Source of the DNA: Oppiella nova
Taxonomy: Eukaryota > Arthropoda > Arachnida > Sarcoptiformes > Oppiidae
Assembly (NCBI GenBank): GCA_905397405.1
Contig: CAJPVJ010000476.1
Span: 1-24,462, forward strand
Reading direction: 5' to 3'
DNA: 24,462 nucleotides
The translations under genes were made by a program, and so were the position numbers. The first letter of the stretch is position 1; each line of letters opens with the position of its first letter. Below the pieces are notes generated by a model. It ran no database searches. It worked only from the letters and a program-made list of their open reading frames with translations, and was not told the origin of the DNA. Positions 1 through 10,973 of the stretch are shown piece by piece.

Positions 1-6
1 AAAATA

Positions 7-747
7 ATGACTAAACCTAAGGCGGATTCGGTAGACTCGGCTAAAAAAGCTGTGAACAACAGTGAAAAACACGGATTAGGTATTTGTTATAATGATATAA
101 CTACTTATCTGTAATTTTTCAGAGTTTGCTCGCTATAGTCACTTAATAAATTATTTAAAAACTATTTAGCACTTTCTATGAGTGATTATCTACAAACTCA
201 CTTAATGTGTATTTATTTTTAAAGCCTTTAATGAAGTAAATAATTGAATTGAAACTGATTTCATAGGAATCCCTGTGCGCTATGTTGTGGTCATTTTGTG
301 CGCTTTTACTAATGGATTGTCATATACTATGAGAACAAATCTAAATCTAACGATCGTTGCAATGGTTAAGAGAAGTAATAGTACACACGCTTATGACACA
401 TGTGTAGCACCTGGACAATCGTTAGACAACTCAGTTGGTGTAAGCACTCATCCACTCGTTTAGAGTATTTATAAATTATTTTTAAATATACAAATATCTA
501 AACTCAGGAAGTGGAGGGTGACTTTGAATGGACAGAATCTATGCAAGGTGTTATTCTGGGAGCCTATTATTACGGCTATATCGTGACCAATGCTTGCGGT
601 GGACAGTTAGCTGACTGGATCGGTGCCCGATGGCTCGTTGGCGCCTCCGTATTAAGTTCGGGTGTATTGACACTAATAGTTCCCGTTTGTGCCAAATGGT
701 CGGAATATACTGTTATTGTGATTCGTGTGATAACTGGTTTGGTTCAG
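7..747 (+). CDS. SLC17-type MFS anion transporter, 5' part (exons 1-3)
   Basis: Three exons join in frame: 7-79, 267-439 and 508-747, with introns 80-266 (GT...AG, 187 nt) and 440-507 (GTAAGC...AG, 68 nt). They give about 162 residues from the ATG at 7. Residues 28-58 form TM1, with the family-like segment YTMRTNLNLTIVAMV. A luminal loop follows, with an N-S-T glycosylation sequon at residues 62-64. W90 to L116 hold the second helix (QGVILGAYYYGYI). The MFS motif A GGQLADWIGAR lies at 113-123, and TM3 and the start of TM4 (VIVIRVITGLVQ) follow. This is the N-terminal third of sialin, vesicular glutamate and Na/phosphate cotransporters, which are usually about 450-550 residues long. Members move organic or inorganic anions across plasma or vesicle membranes; the substrate cannot be told here. 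A donor (GTATGC) follows exon 3, so the gene should continue, but I find no later exon. The family call is firm; the start codon lies only six bases into the window and is provisional. Confidence 0.82.
80..266 (+). other. Intron 1 of the SLC17-type gene
   Basis: AT-rich stretch between donor GTATTT at 80 and acceptor TCATAG ending at 266. It is a phase-1 intron: the split glycine codon GGA is rebuilt across it, which keeps the SLC17 frame into the IPVRY motif. The donor is weak but the frame match supports it. Confidence 0.65.
440..507 (+). other. Intron 2 of the SLC17-type gene
   Basis: 68-nt phase-0 intron with donor GTAAGC at 440 and acceptor ACTCAG ending at 507. Reading through would hit a stop at 461-463. 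Removing it joins the glycosylated loop to the EVEGDFEW segment that precedes TM2 in SLC17 proteins. Confidence 0.75.
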
Positions 748-816
748 GTATGCATTTCTCATCAGTTTTGTGAACGATGTTAAAGATTTGGTCGACAGTA
801 GAGTATAATAGAGAGT

Positions 817-839
817 AGAGAGAGAGAGAGAGAGAGAGA
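817..839. repeat. (GA)n microsatellite
   Basis: About 11 uninterrupted AG units, preceded by a shorter interrupted GA stretch from 811. It lies shortly after the last visible transporter exon. Confidence 0.9.
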
Positions 840-2100
840 TGTGGTTAGAATGAAATGAGTGTCTATTGTTGGCACAGCACTGACACTGTACTCACTGGCC
901 ATCCATGCGATGTCATACTCTATGTAGTGATACTGTAGTCATGTGTGTGCAGTAGGGATGGTGTGCTCTATTGCTGCACGTAATCCATCCATACTATCAC
1001 AGGCCGGTAAGCATCCAAGTATACGTCCTGTGTCTGTGAACCTAACCCCTGTCCTCCTCGCAGTTTCCGCACTCCTTTCCGCTCTTCCCTTCCAAATGCA
1101 GTTTTGATTTTCTAGTATTGAATCGACTGTTGAGTTAGTTATGGCATAGAAAGCACAGGTAGAGAGAGACTATACACTGTAGTGACTCTGTACTGATTTA
1201 AGCGTTAAAGCCATGGCTTCGCAGGATTGCAGGATTCACGGAGTCCTGAGCCCTGAGCTGCGATCGAACGCAATATACAACACAATCACCACTTCCTCCC
1301 TGTCCTGTCCTCATCTCCACCCTAACACACAGTCGAAGGAAAGACACCATCGGCTCAGTAATAGTTATGCGTTCATAATATTTATTTAGTTTCGAGTGAC
1401 AGATCTGAACCTACCTATGAATAAGTGCATCATTTGTGACGACAACCCAACCAATACTGCAATACCCGAAGCGGACATACAGTTGCATAGACCGTATGCC
1501 AACACTAATTGACTTAAAAAGTTATTAGAAATGCTTTTTACACCAAATTTGCTTCCAATGCCCGCTTCGATACACATCACACTTCTAGTGGATCACCACT
1601 TCTGTGATGTCTTGACCTCTAATCGCTATACCTCTATGTCATGCATAAGACATTTGCTGTCAGTCTATTGAAACTTAATTAACAAAAAGTTTTCTATCAT
1701 TTTCCGCAAAATATCTAATTTTAAAAAATCTTTATATTCACTGTCTGTCTGACCACATCTTGCACTCACGTTTGCCGTCAATATTATTCATACCTAACAC
1801 TAAAAACATCTTATAAATATATACCGGAGATATCATATTTGGCAAAAATATATTAAACCTAAATATTTTTAAAGGCTAAAAATTAAGTTTTGGCTAAAAT
1901 TTTATTCTATACTATATAATAATTATGCAAATATTTTAACTTTAATATTTACGTAACGATTTACATAGAGCTTAAATAAGAATTCAATTTGAGAATAACT
2001 TTATAAACTTATGGTTGAAAACATTTTTTAATTATATATATATTTAAGAAAATGAAAAATGAGAAAATAATTGACAAAACATAACATTTTTGTTTAATAT

Positions 2101-2156
2101 TTAATAATAATAAGCAATTAATAGCAATAATAATAATGATAATAATAATAATAATA
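2101..2156. repeat. Interrupted (AAT)n tract
   Basis: Runs of ATA/AAT trinucleotides broken by short insertions. The longest clean part is about 2126-2156, in a very AT-rich background. Confidence 0.8.
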
Positions 2157-2236
2157 TTTATGATTTTTGTTTTGAAACTCAAACGATTACAACCAATAGT
2201 GAATTCGTTTCTAATTAATACTATATTTAAGTTAAT

Positions 2237-2272
2237 ATAATAATAATAATTAATAATAATAATAATAATAAT
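2237..2272. repeat. (AAT)n microsatellite
   Basis: About 12 TAA units with one TAAT break, in the same AT-rich block as the tract at 2101-2156. Confidence 0.85.
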
Positions 2273-3258
2273 GTTGTGCTGGAATTAGTTTACAGTAATA
2301 TATGTACAAGAGATAGCAATCGGTAGTAATTTAGTATTTAAGTTAACACTGTATTAACGTCTGACACGTCAATCAATTGGTTTTTATTAATATAACTCAC
2401 AATTTTAGGTATAATACTCTGTAGAACTTAAAACAATATGTTTTTTATCTTTAATACTGATTAGTACTGACACTCTATTAGATGTTATAACAGTTATGTT
2501 TGTGTGTAAAACAAATTTTTTAAATCATGTTTTCATTATTCAATTTTAGCTGCCATTAAGTCTTTCATTAAGAACTCATTAGAAATGTTTTTTACTTTAT
2601 TGTAATCTTTTATAATTTATTTGTACTTTCATATAGTTTTCAATATATGGGGATATAATTTTCAAACCCGCAGTTAAATTGAGTTTGAAATTTGAAAAAT
2701 ACCAAAAGTCTTCATTTCTTCCGTTTTTTAAAAAGCGTACAATTTTTCAACAGTTTTGTTATGTTTTCAATTTTATTGTTTTAAAATATAATATATTATA
2801 TGACATTATATTAATACAAAAGATCAACGCTATTATGTGTAAGCGTTGGTAATGAAAATTGTTTGGATTTTTTGTTTTGTTTGAAAGTTGTTTGAATTAA
2901 TACTTTTTGAGGTATTATAACAATAATTTATTCGCAGCTTTGGTTATAATGTTTTCACTTTTTACACACATTTCGCATAATGTAATGTTATGTTCGGGGT
3001 GTTTGTGGTGTTTGTCTAATCATAATTCATATTACAATTGAATGTTTTTATTACATAATTATGAGACCCTGTGTTTGAAAGGCTGAGGCAGAATCAGAGT
3101 GTTTAACAAAAACAAGTCAAGCGTATGGCCTAATCACTGTAATTGTCTTATGTTTGAGCTCTTGTAGGTCTAGTGGGTCGACACGCCATGCAATTCTCAA
3201 AACCAATACATATATGTATGTCTTGTATGTCTTGCATGTAGTTCTCGTACTAATACTG

Positions 3259-3309
3259 ACAGACCTGACAGAGTTGGCAGAGTTGACGGGCCTCACAGAC
3301 CTGACAGAG
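3259..3309. repeat. Imperfect tandem repeat with a 15-bp exact core
   Basis: ACAGACCTGACAGAG occurs at 3259-3273 and again at 3295-3309. Degenerate nine-base GACAGAGTT-like units fill the space between. It is GC-richer than its flanks and has no coding evidence. Confidence 0.7.
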
Positions 3310-4057
3310 CTCTCACACTAATCGCTGTAATCGAGGCAAAAGTGGCGCAAATTAATAAGGAAATTGCTTTTCATAGCCTTTCCACACACTCTTGATTTGA
3401 AATGAAAAAATCTAATGTTTTATATCTCATATCAATTATAAAACAAACGTTCGGTTTAATTGTTTCTTAGATTTAGCTTAAAAACTGAGTTCAGGAAAAA
3501 ATATATATTGTATTATAAGTCGGAATAATTGAGAGATTACTTGAATTGATTTGTTTTTTTATCTACAAATTTGCTTTTTTGCTGATTTCAGGTAATTATT
3601 GAGCCCCAGAAGTCACAAGTATATGAGCTTCAAGTGATATAATGCTATTTAAATACAAATTTGTGTTTTCTTTAGCAGCTGTTTCTCTAATCGATTAAAT
3701 ATTGTCATAAAATAGGAGTTTGAATCCGATTGTAATTTACTTACATTGTGGAGATGTGATTAGGTTTTAGTTTTAAGCGCACGTCTATATTATGTAATGT
3801 ATATATTATAATACAATTGTGAGCACAACATACACACAAAGCGTACAGAATTACTGTTAGAGTAGTGTCTGTTGTAGGTATCATGAGTTGCATCTGATTC
3901 TCATGTCTTACAAATGAATACAAACAGAATTAAAGTCATTGTCTTTTGAAGTCTTTGAGAAATGGAAAATTTGTACAATTGATGAGAGTTTGAGTCTTTG
4001 ATTGGTTGCAAATATGTTGAATATATTGAATAAAATTACACTAAATCTCAATAAGTC

Positions 4058-5520
<1,463 letters not shown>

Positions 5521-5670
5521 CTGGGCGGCAGCCGCTGTGGGGTGGTATAGGGCCGTCGTGTTGGCTGTGGGACTAGGACTCGGTGGTGATGAATAGGTCG
5601 GCGATAACACTGCACTGCCACCAGTGCTGCACAGACTACACAAACACTGATAACTGTGGCGATCAATGTT
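5521..5670 (-). other. Open 5' extension of the SoxB1 reading frame
   Basis: In frame with the Sox exon and free of stops, but without an ATG. The part nearest the exon reads as Ser/Pro/Thr-rich protein ([12 protein letters not shown], then YHPTAAAAQ), like disordered Sox N-termini. Possible minus-strand acceptors lie near 5627 (TGTGCAG), so coding sequence may begin there and be preceded by another exon. A donor-like GTAAAA at 5674 would leave only a 48-nt intron. I see no initiator exon that I can defend. Confidence 0.45.
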
Positions 5671-5705
5671 TTACTTGCGATCGGGTCTCACAACTGATTC
5701 TTACA

Positions 5706-5791
5706 GTTAGCCAAAAGTTAGGCAAAAGTTAGGCAAAGTTAGGCAAAGTTAGGCAAAGTTAGGCAAAGTTAGCCAAAAGTTAGCCAAAGTT
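5706..5791. repeat. 10/11-bp tandem repeat upstream of SoxB1
   Basis: About eight units of GTTAGGCAAA, varying as AGGCAAA(A)GTT and AGCCAAA(A)GTT. The central four are identical 10-mers; the outer ones are 11-mers with an extra A or a G-to-C change. The array sits 35 bp upstream of the open Sox frame, so it falls in the 5' UTR, an intron or the proximal promoter. Confidence 0.92.
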
Positions 5792-6219
5792 TTGCTCCAA
5801 CTTTGATGTATAAGTTATAACTTATAAGTATCGGTGCGTTAAGTATGGGATAGTTTTTGGGATGCGAACCAAAGTGAATGGAGTGGCGAACAGATAATTG
5901 TGGTGACAATTAGTGTTCAGATGATCACTGGATCGGACGTCGACGGAAACCAGGGAGCGCTGTCTCGCCCACAGTTAGCATTGATTGCATCGATGGTATT
6001 GATGTAGTAATGCACTGAAGGTCTGAAGGACTGAAGGGTTTGTGTCACACAATGACAGACACTATGGTTACAAAAGCGCTGTTCAATAGACTTGAATAGC
6101 GTTGAGATTTTCAGTACACATAAGAATAGGACTGAGAAATACAGTACAGATGCGTCTGTCGTGGAGAAGCACTTGTGAGAGTACTGGCAAACTTGAGGCC
6201 AAACTAAACCATTATTGAT

Positions 6220-6450
6220 TGCCAGAGCTCCACATCCCGACCCCAGCAGCCAATCGCATACATCCCGGTCTAAACGCAGTGCCATTCGCCGGCACAGGCG
6301 CTGACGTGATGGTTGTGGGGGTCGACACAGCGCTCGCTCTGTGCTCCCAGTGCTGGCATCCACTCTTCGGGCACCTCCTACTCCACTCGCATCACAATCG
6401 CAATGCATTCCCTGAGGCTCTCTCAGTAAAGCTGGTTTTGAACGCAGAAT
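6220..6450 (-). promoter_or_regulatory. GC-rich island, candidate SoxB1 promoter or 5' exon
   Basis: This block is clearly richer in G and C than the flanks. It contains an inverted-CCAAT motif as read from the Sox strand (plus CAGCCAATCGC near 6246) and a CRE-like TGACGTGA near 6303. It lies about 0.7-0.9 kb upstream of the Sox coding exon. Open frames run on both strands here, but neither resembles a known protein. The promoter role is an inference from position and base content. An enhancer or an untranslated exon would look the same. Confidence 0.35.
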
Positions 6451-6599
6451 ACAGTTCCACAAAAAACCAGAATTGCCAACATATGCCAACTTACCTCTCT
6501 GTGGCAACTGTCCATATAATCATTCACAGCACATCCAATGCATCAACATATCCAACATATCATACATATCCAGCACATACACCTCACCAGAAGGTATAT

Positions 6600-7840
6600 T
6601 TGATCTAAACCTCTGCATCACTATATCTATATCTATACGACTCCACTGTATTTCAGCTGATTATCCAATTCTATACAATTGAATACATACTCAAAGTTAA
6701 TGCACTCACAAAATGCCAATTAATATGACTATTAAAATATACATATCTTTACAGAATAGCATACTATTTGAAACCCAATACAATCAGAGTATTTAATGAT
6801 TATAAGTAAAATTCAAATTAAAATCTAATTTAAAAGTGAGAGTCGTTTTGTTTGTAATGAAATCAATGGCAGATAAATACAAATACCACAAAAAGTACAA
6901 TAAATAAAATGTAAACACATTAAAAAGTATTTAAAGAATTTATTTGTAAAATTCATTGATAAAAAACAATAACAAGTATTTGTTTAAAAGCGTTTATGAA
7001 TAGTTGTTGGAATACAAAGTATTTAATTGTTCACATAATTTGTATTGTGTTTCAATAAAAGACATATTGTATGGAACTGTTATGAATAATATTTGTAAAA
7101 ATATTTCTAAACGGTTAACAAAAGTATTATAACTAATAAGAGTTGATAATAATATAATTTACATTATATTTAAGAATATGATTATTGAACACAATATGCA
7201 CCCGAAGTTAAGTGTATTCTGTATTCAATACAATACTTATTTGACGAGAGTGTCAATCGAGTGGTGAGTTTTATATGCACTTCAATTGAATGCATTATAT
7301 TATATTCAATGTATACTATTATTACATTATATTTATTATGATTATAGTTAGGGCTAACTATAACTCCGTGTCTAATCCACAGTAAAAAACGTATTCTTTC
7401 ATTGAATTGTATGGTTAAAAGTCAGAGCAAACTTTGTTACTATTGTAATGTTAACAGAATAGGAACACAAAGAGCACCAAAAACCATCATTTGAGGCATT
7501 TGAGGGTCTGTCCATGTTTTAGATATTCTTCTAAATAGCAAATCAGTCGCTTATATTCAACAATATATTTATTGTACATTACATTGAATACAAAATACAC
7601 AAAACCATATCGTATTAAGAGTACATTGTGTCTCATAGAAAGGCATAGTTAGTAATTCCCATTATATCCTACAGTCCTTATAGTCCTTATAGTCAGTCCT
7701 ATTGACCACAATGTATACGAAGAGATCAAAACCCCATATAAAGGTAATAAGAGACTCACTGTTCAATTGATAATAATAGTTAAGTTAAGGCACTTTTGCC
7801 GTTTTGTCACCATTCAAAACACACACTCTATTGCCTTCCA
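6600..7840. other. AT-rich non-coding stretch
   Basis: No exon or RNA gene recognised. It is dominated by AT-rich sequence with frequent TTGAAT/ATTCAA words. The only structured element I noted is the compact palindrome at 7343-7362. Confidence 0.6.
7343..7362. repeat. Perfect 9-bp inverted repeat with 2-bp spacer
   Basis: TATAGTTAG and CTAACTATA are exact reverse complements separated by GG. This could be a dimeric protein-binding site or chance in AT-rich DNA. Confidence 0.6.
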
Positions 7841-7845
7841 ATACC

Positions 7846-7890
7846 TAACACTACCATTCCTTACACTACCATTCCTTACACTACCATTCC
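7846..7890. repeat. 15-bp tandem repeat, three copies
   Basis: The unit TTACACTACCATTCC is exact at 7861-7875 and 7876-7890, with a near-identical copy at 7846-7860. In one plus frame it reads LTLPF three times, but the frame has no other sign of being a gene. Confidence 0.88.
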
Positions 7891-7959
7891 TCTGCTCTTC
7901 CATTGATTCCATTGCCAACACATTTGACTCTTCACTTTCCCAATCAAATGACATCAACA

Positions 7960-8116
7960 ATGCTCTCTTAGTAACCATTCAACACAATTTGGTTCAATAT
8001 CACTGCAAATTTCTATCAATTTATTTAAAATTCATACGCTTTGGTCACCAACTATGCTCTCTTAGTAACCATTCAACACAATTTGGTTCAATATCACTGC
8101 AAATTTCTATCAATTT
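7960..8116 (+). repeat. 94-bp repeat unit, two direct partial copies
   Basis: A 63-bp identity links 7960-8022 and 8054-8116 (period 94). The first copy retains the unit's end (to 8028) but lacks its start. The second retains the start (from 8030) but lacks the last six bases. A third, full-length copy lies inverted at 8313-8405. Confidence 0.93.
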
Positions 8117-8312
8117 TTTCAATTTTATTTCTCATACAAAAGCTTTTCTCAGTTTTGAGTAAAGGATTTGTATTTATGTCAGAATCAAATGCGGAAAATT
8201 ATGCAAAAAAAATTTGATCGATTACTCGTTTACCCATTTTTTGTCATTATAACTGAAATGAGAATAAATTCGTTTAACCTGTAATTAGTTTTCAAAAACA
8301 ATTGTGTTTTTA

Positions 8313-8405
8313 TTAAATAAATTGATAGAAATTTGCAGTGATATTGAACCAAATTGTGTTGAATGGTTACTAAGAGAGCATAGTTGGTGACCAAAGCGTA
8401 TGAAT
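8313..8405 (-). repeat. 94-bp repeat unit, inverted full copy
   Basis: Its reverse complement matches 8030-8116 over 87 bp without a mismatch (8319-8405) and 7960-8028 over 69 bp (8313-8381). The spacer to the direct copy is 202 bp. Transcription through 8030-8405 on either strand would give an RNA with an 87-bp perfect stem. I see no target-site duplication or transposase. Confidence 0.93.
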
Positions 8406-8460
8406 GTAAACCAGTTTGAGTCTCATATACTCTACAATCTGTATGTATGATAGAGTGTGA

Positions 8461-8485
8461 GGTTGTAGTGGTTGTAGTGGTTGTT
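8461..8485. repeat. Short GTTGTAGTG tandem repeat
   Basis: The nine-base unit GTTGTAGTG occurs twice plus a partial third copy. Low complexity. Confidence 0.7.
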
Positions 8486-8630
8486 GGGAACAATTAGGTC
8501 CATCTCTCAGGTCTATTTGGCAGAAATTGTTTGCTGTTTGCGCTCTCATACTATGAATGTTAAGCATTTGGATTAAATGTAGGAAACCTTGAGTTCTTTG
8601 TAACTAAAAAATTAGTAAAAGATTTATTGG

Positions 8631-9149
8631 TCAGTCGTGTTGGTTAGGAATGGCCGCAGGGTATGACTGGTTTGGCCAGAATATGAATGGAAAGAGTAAG
8701 CACTGGGCACTAGGAGTAGGTATTTGTGTAAAATAGTGAATGAAAAGGTGTGGTATTTAGAGCTACGACTTCGTGAACTCATGCCGTGTTTTCTGACAGT
8801 TTCTCAATTGAACGGAAGTTTTGTATCATTGGTTTGTATTGGAAGTAAAGGCATAAGAAAAATGATGTGAGAGATGAGACAATTCACAAATCGGGTATCA
8901 GTCGTGTTGGTTAGGAATGGCCGCAGGGTATGACTGGTTTGGCCAGAATATGAATGGAAAGAGTAAGCACTGGGCACTAGGAGTAGGTATTTGTGTAAAA
9001 TAGTGAATGAAAAGGTGTGGTATTCGTGAACTCATGCCGTGTTTTCTGACAGTTTCTCAATTGAACGGAAGTTTTGTATCATTGGTTTGTATTGGAAGTA
9101 AAGGCATAAGAAAAATGATGTGAGAGATGAGACAATTCACAAATCGGGT
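8631..9149. repeat. Tandem duplication, 266 bp and 252 bp copies
   Basis: Copy 1 (8631-8896) and copy 2 (8898-9149) begin TCAGTCGTGTTGG and end CACAAATCGGGT. I saw no base difference between them except one gap: bases 8758-8771 of copy 1 (TAGAGCTACGACTT) are absent from copy 2. The near identity points to a recent duplication or an assembly effect. No convincing reading frame spans it, and no transposon ends are evident. Confidence 0.95.
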
Positions 9150-10045
9150 TAACGTAGAGGTTGATGGTTGTGTACCGGTGCTGTCCCGCTGCCTGTTTGC
9201 CACCTCTGATAAATAGTGACCAAATTCTTGAGTGTACTGCCAATTAAGGCTACCAGTGCTCCAGTGGTTCAGTACTTGAGTGAGTGCTCCGATTCTGTGC
9301 CGCATTCGAGAGTGGAGTTTGAGTTACAATTCTGTTGTGCGATAAAAATAATGAGTTTCTGTAGTCTATTGTATTTGAATGTATTGACTGACATTAAAAT
9401 CAGTCATTTATTAAAGTGTAAAACATTTTCGAAATGAATTTTTATTAAAAGAAAGACAAAATAAATGAAAAACAAATTACAATAATTATTGTTTTTGTAT
9501 GCGATTTGATGGTTAATAATTAAGTAATAAATTGAATGACATATTCTTCTGGTAATGCAATCTATAATTTGAGTCATCATTTAATGATGCGTACAGTCGT
9601 TACCAACAGAAATGCTTTTGAAGGCAACAAAAAATGTCTCTTAAGTTGTATTCCTTAATAACACGACTACTGAACACAACTAAAGAATAGGAAAAGAACT
9701 TAATTTTCTTTTTTCACTCAAAAGAAGCCGAGAGAAGAGTATTACTCTTGTTATGGAATAGAGTACAGAAGTAGAGGACTACTGGACTGGACGGCCAGTA
9801 CTGTACAGTACAGGAGCTGCGGAGCAGAGATGTAAATAGATTGCAGATCTACTGTACTTTATGTGCTCCTGAATAAGAGGGTCACAATCGTATATAACAG
9901 GCATTAATTCATAATGCATTCAAGAATAGGGATTATAAAGAGGGGACAGTCATCTGAATGTCGCGTTCCCAAGCACTGCATTACTCTTACAGTTGAGTAC
10001 AACACATCTACTCAACATTCTGTCCTATGGATCACCAAAGAACTG

Positions 10046-10046
10046 G

Positions 10047-10077
<31 letters not shown>

Positions 10078-10081
10078 GAGA
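10046..10081. repeat. (GA)n microsatellite with one GGG break
   Basis: About 17 GA units interrupted once by GGG. They create spurious Arg/Glu-rich frames. Confidence 0.9.
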
Positions 10082-10939
10082 CCAAATTGGAGTGAATCGC
10101 ACCCCTGCTATGCAATTGCCTGCTCTTCACAAGAGAAATGAGAAAAAGTGTGAACACAAGAGGGGAAGGATCGGGGATGAGAGCCGTTGACGAATTCCTG
10201 AGCGCCGTATTCTCGCACACCTGGATTTGGTCGGGAATATAATAATAGAAAGTTTTGAATGCAATTCATGCGTATATGTGAGACATACTATAGCGATGCT
10301 GTCAAATAAACCGGACTCGACTCAGGCTAAGGCCAACTGTGGACATCATACACAATACGACACAACCGTTCACATTAGACATACTAAATAACAAATCTAC
10401 TCAATGCCCAGCACTGACAGCACTGCCAACACTGAACACTACAATACCAAACCTAACCATTGCTCACAACATCGGCTACCGATTCACTACTGGTATGCAT
10501 TCGCCACTGGAGTTTCATAACAACCAAAATATCGCAAATATATTGCACTATATTTACAATCACTTCTCATCTCTTCTTACTTTTACTCAAAACAAAATAT
10601 TTCTTCTCATTTATTAACTATACTTTATTTATAACTCAATTTCTCTCTCAATCCACTGTTTCCCAGTGCACTCTCAACAGCCGTCCACTGAAACCATTAA
10701 TAAAAAGGATAGAATTGTTAAGTTTAACGATTAACCAAAAAATAAATGATATGAACGACAGTTTAAACACAAAACCAATTTCTGGTAACAATAATGACAA
10801 GAGATAACGAAAATGCTGGAGAGAGTGAGAGAGGAAAGGGATAATTTGACCCCTACTGGTCAGGCTGTAGTGGTGGTGGTGTTGGTCGCACTCCTCTGCA
10901 GGAGATGAGCCAAAGCTGACCATTAGTGAACAATTGGCC

Positions 10940-10973
10940 CATTAGACAGGGGGGACAGGGGGGTCATTAGACA
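10940..10973. repeat. G-rich element between 9-bp direct repeats
   Basis: CATTAGACA at 10940-10948 and 10965-10973 flank two G6 runs separated by ACA. Only two long G runs are present, so an intramolecular four-tract G-quadruplex is not supported by perfect runs. Confidence 0.7.

Larger units (their letters stand above)
748..4057. other. Non-coding: SLC17 intron 3 or intergenic DNA, and SoxB1 3' flank
   Basis: No coding exon can be supported in this 3.3-kb stretch. It begins with the exon-3 donor of the transporter, then a GA tract (817-839). A GC-richer block lies at about 990-1320. Very AT-rich DNA follows, with AAT tracts (2101-2156, 2237-2272). A short imperfect repeat sits at 3259-3309. 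The part next to 4057 must hold the SoxB1 3' UTR on the minus strand. I could not fix a poly(A) site: the nearest minus-strand AATAAA I saw is about 1 kb downstream, near 3045. Confidence 0.6.

Noticed and set aside
1386-1580. Minus-strand 64-codon frame with a hydrophobic segment and a donor-like GTAGGT at its end
   Set aside because: It resembles a membrane helix but matches no part of SLC17 that I can place, lies on the opposite strand from the transporter, and has no partner exon.
3250-3270. TAATACTG word like the start of miR-8
   Set aside because: Seed-length match only, inside a small imperfect repeat, with no hairpin.
3712-3740. GAGTTTGAATCCGATT, similar to a tRNA T-arm
   Set aside because: No matching acceptor, D or anticodon arms at the required spacing; I found no tRNA elsewhere in the window either.
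5917-6608. Long open frames on both strands in the GC-rich island
   Set aside because: Both run out into AT-rich sequence, have no family signature and overlap each other; explained by base composition.
7767-8493. Frames on both strands sharing the reading NHSTQFGSISLQIS or ALLVTIQHNLVQYHCKF
   Set aside because: The shared peptides arise only because the 94-bp unit is present in direct and inverted copies; no sign of coding constraint.
9914-10190. Arg/Glu-rich frames
   Set aside because: Produced by the GA microsatellite; the same holds for those at 12095-12334, 16427-16633 and 22692-22992.
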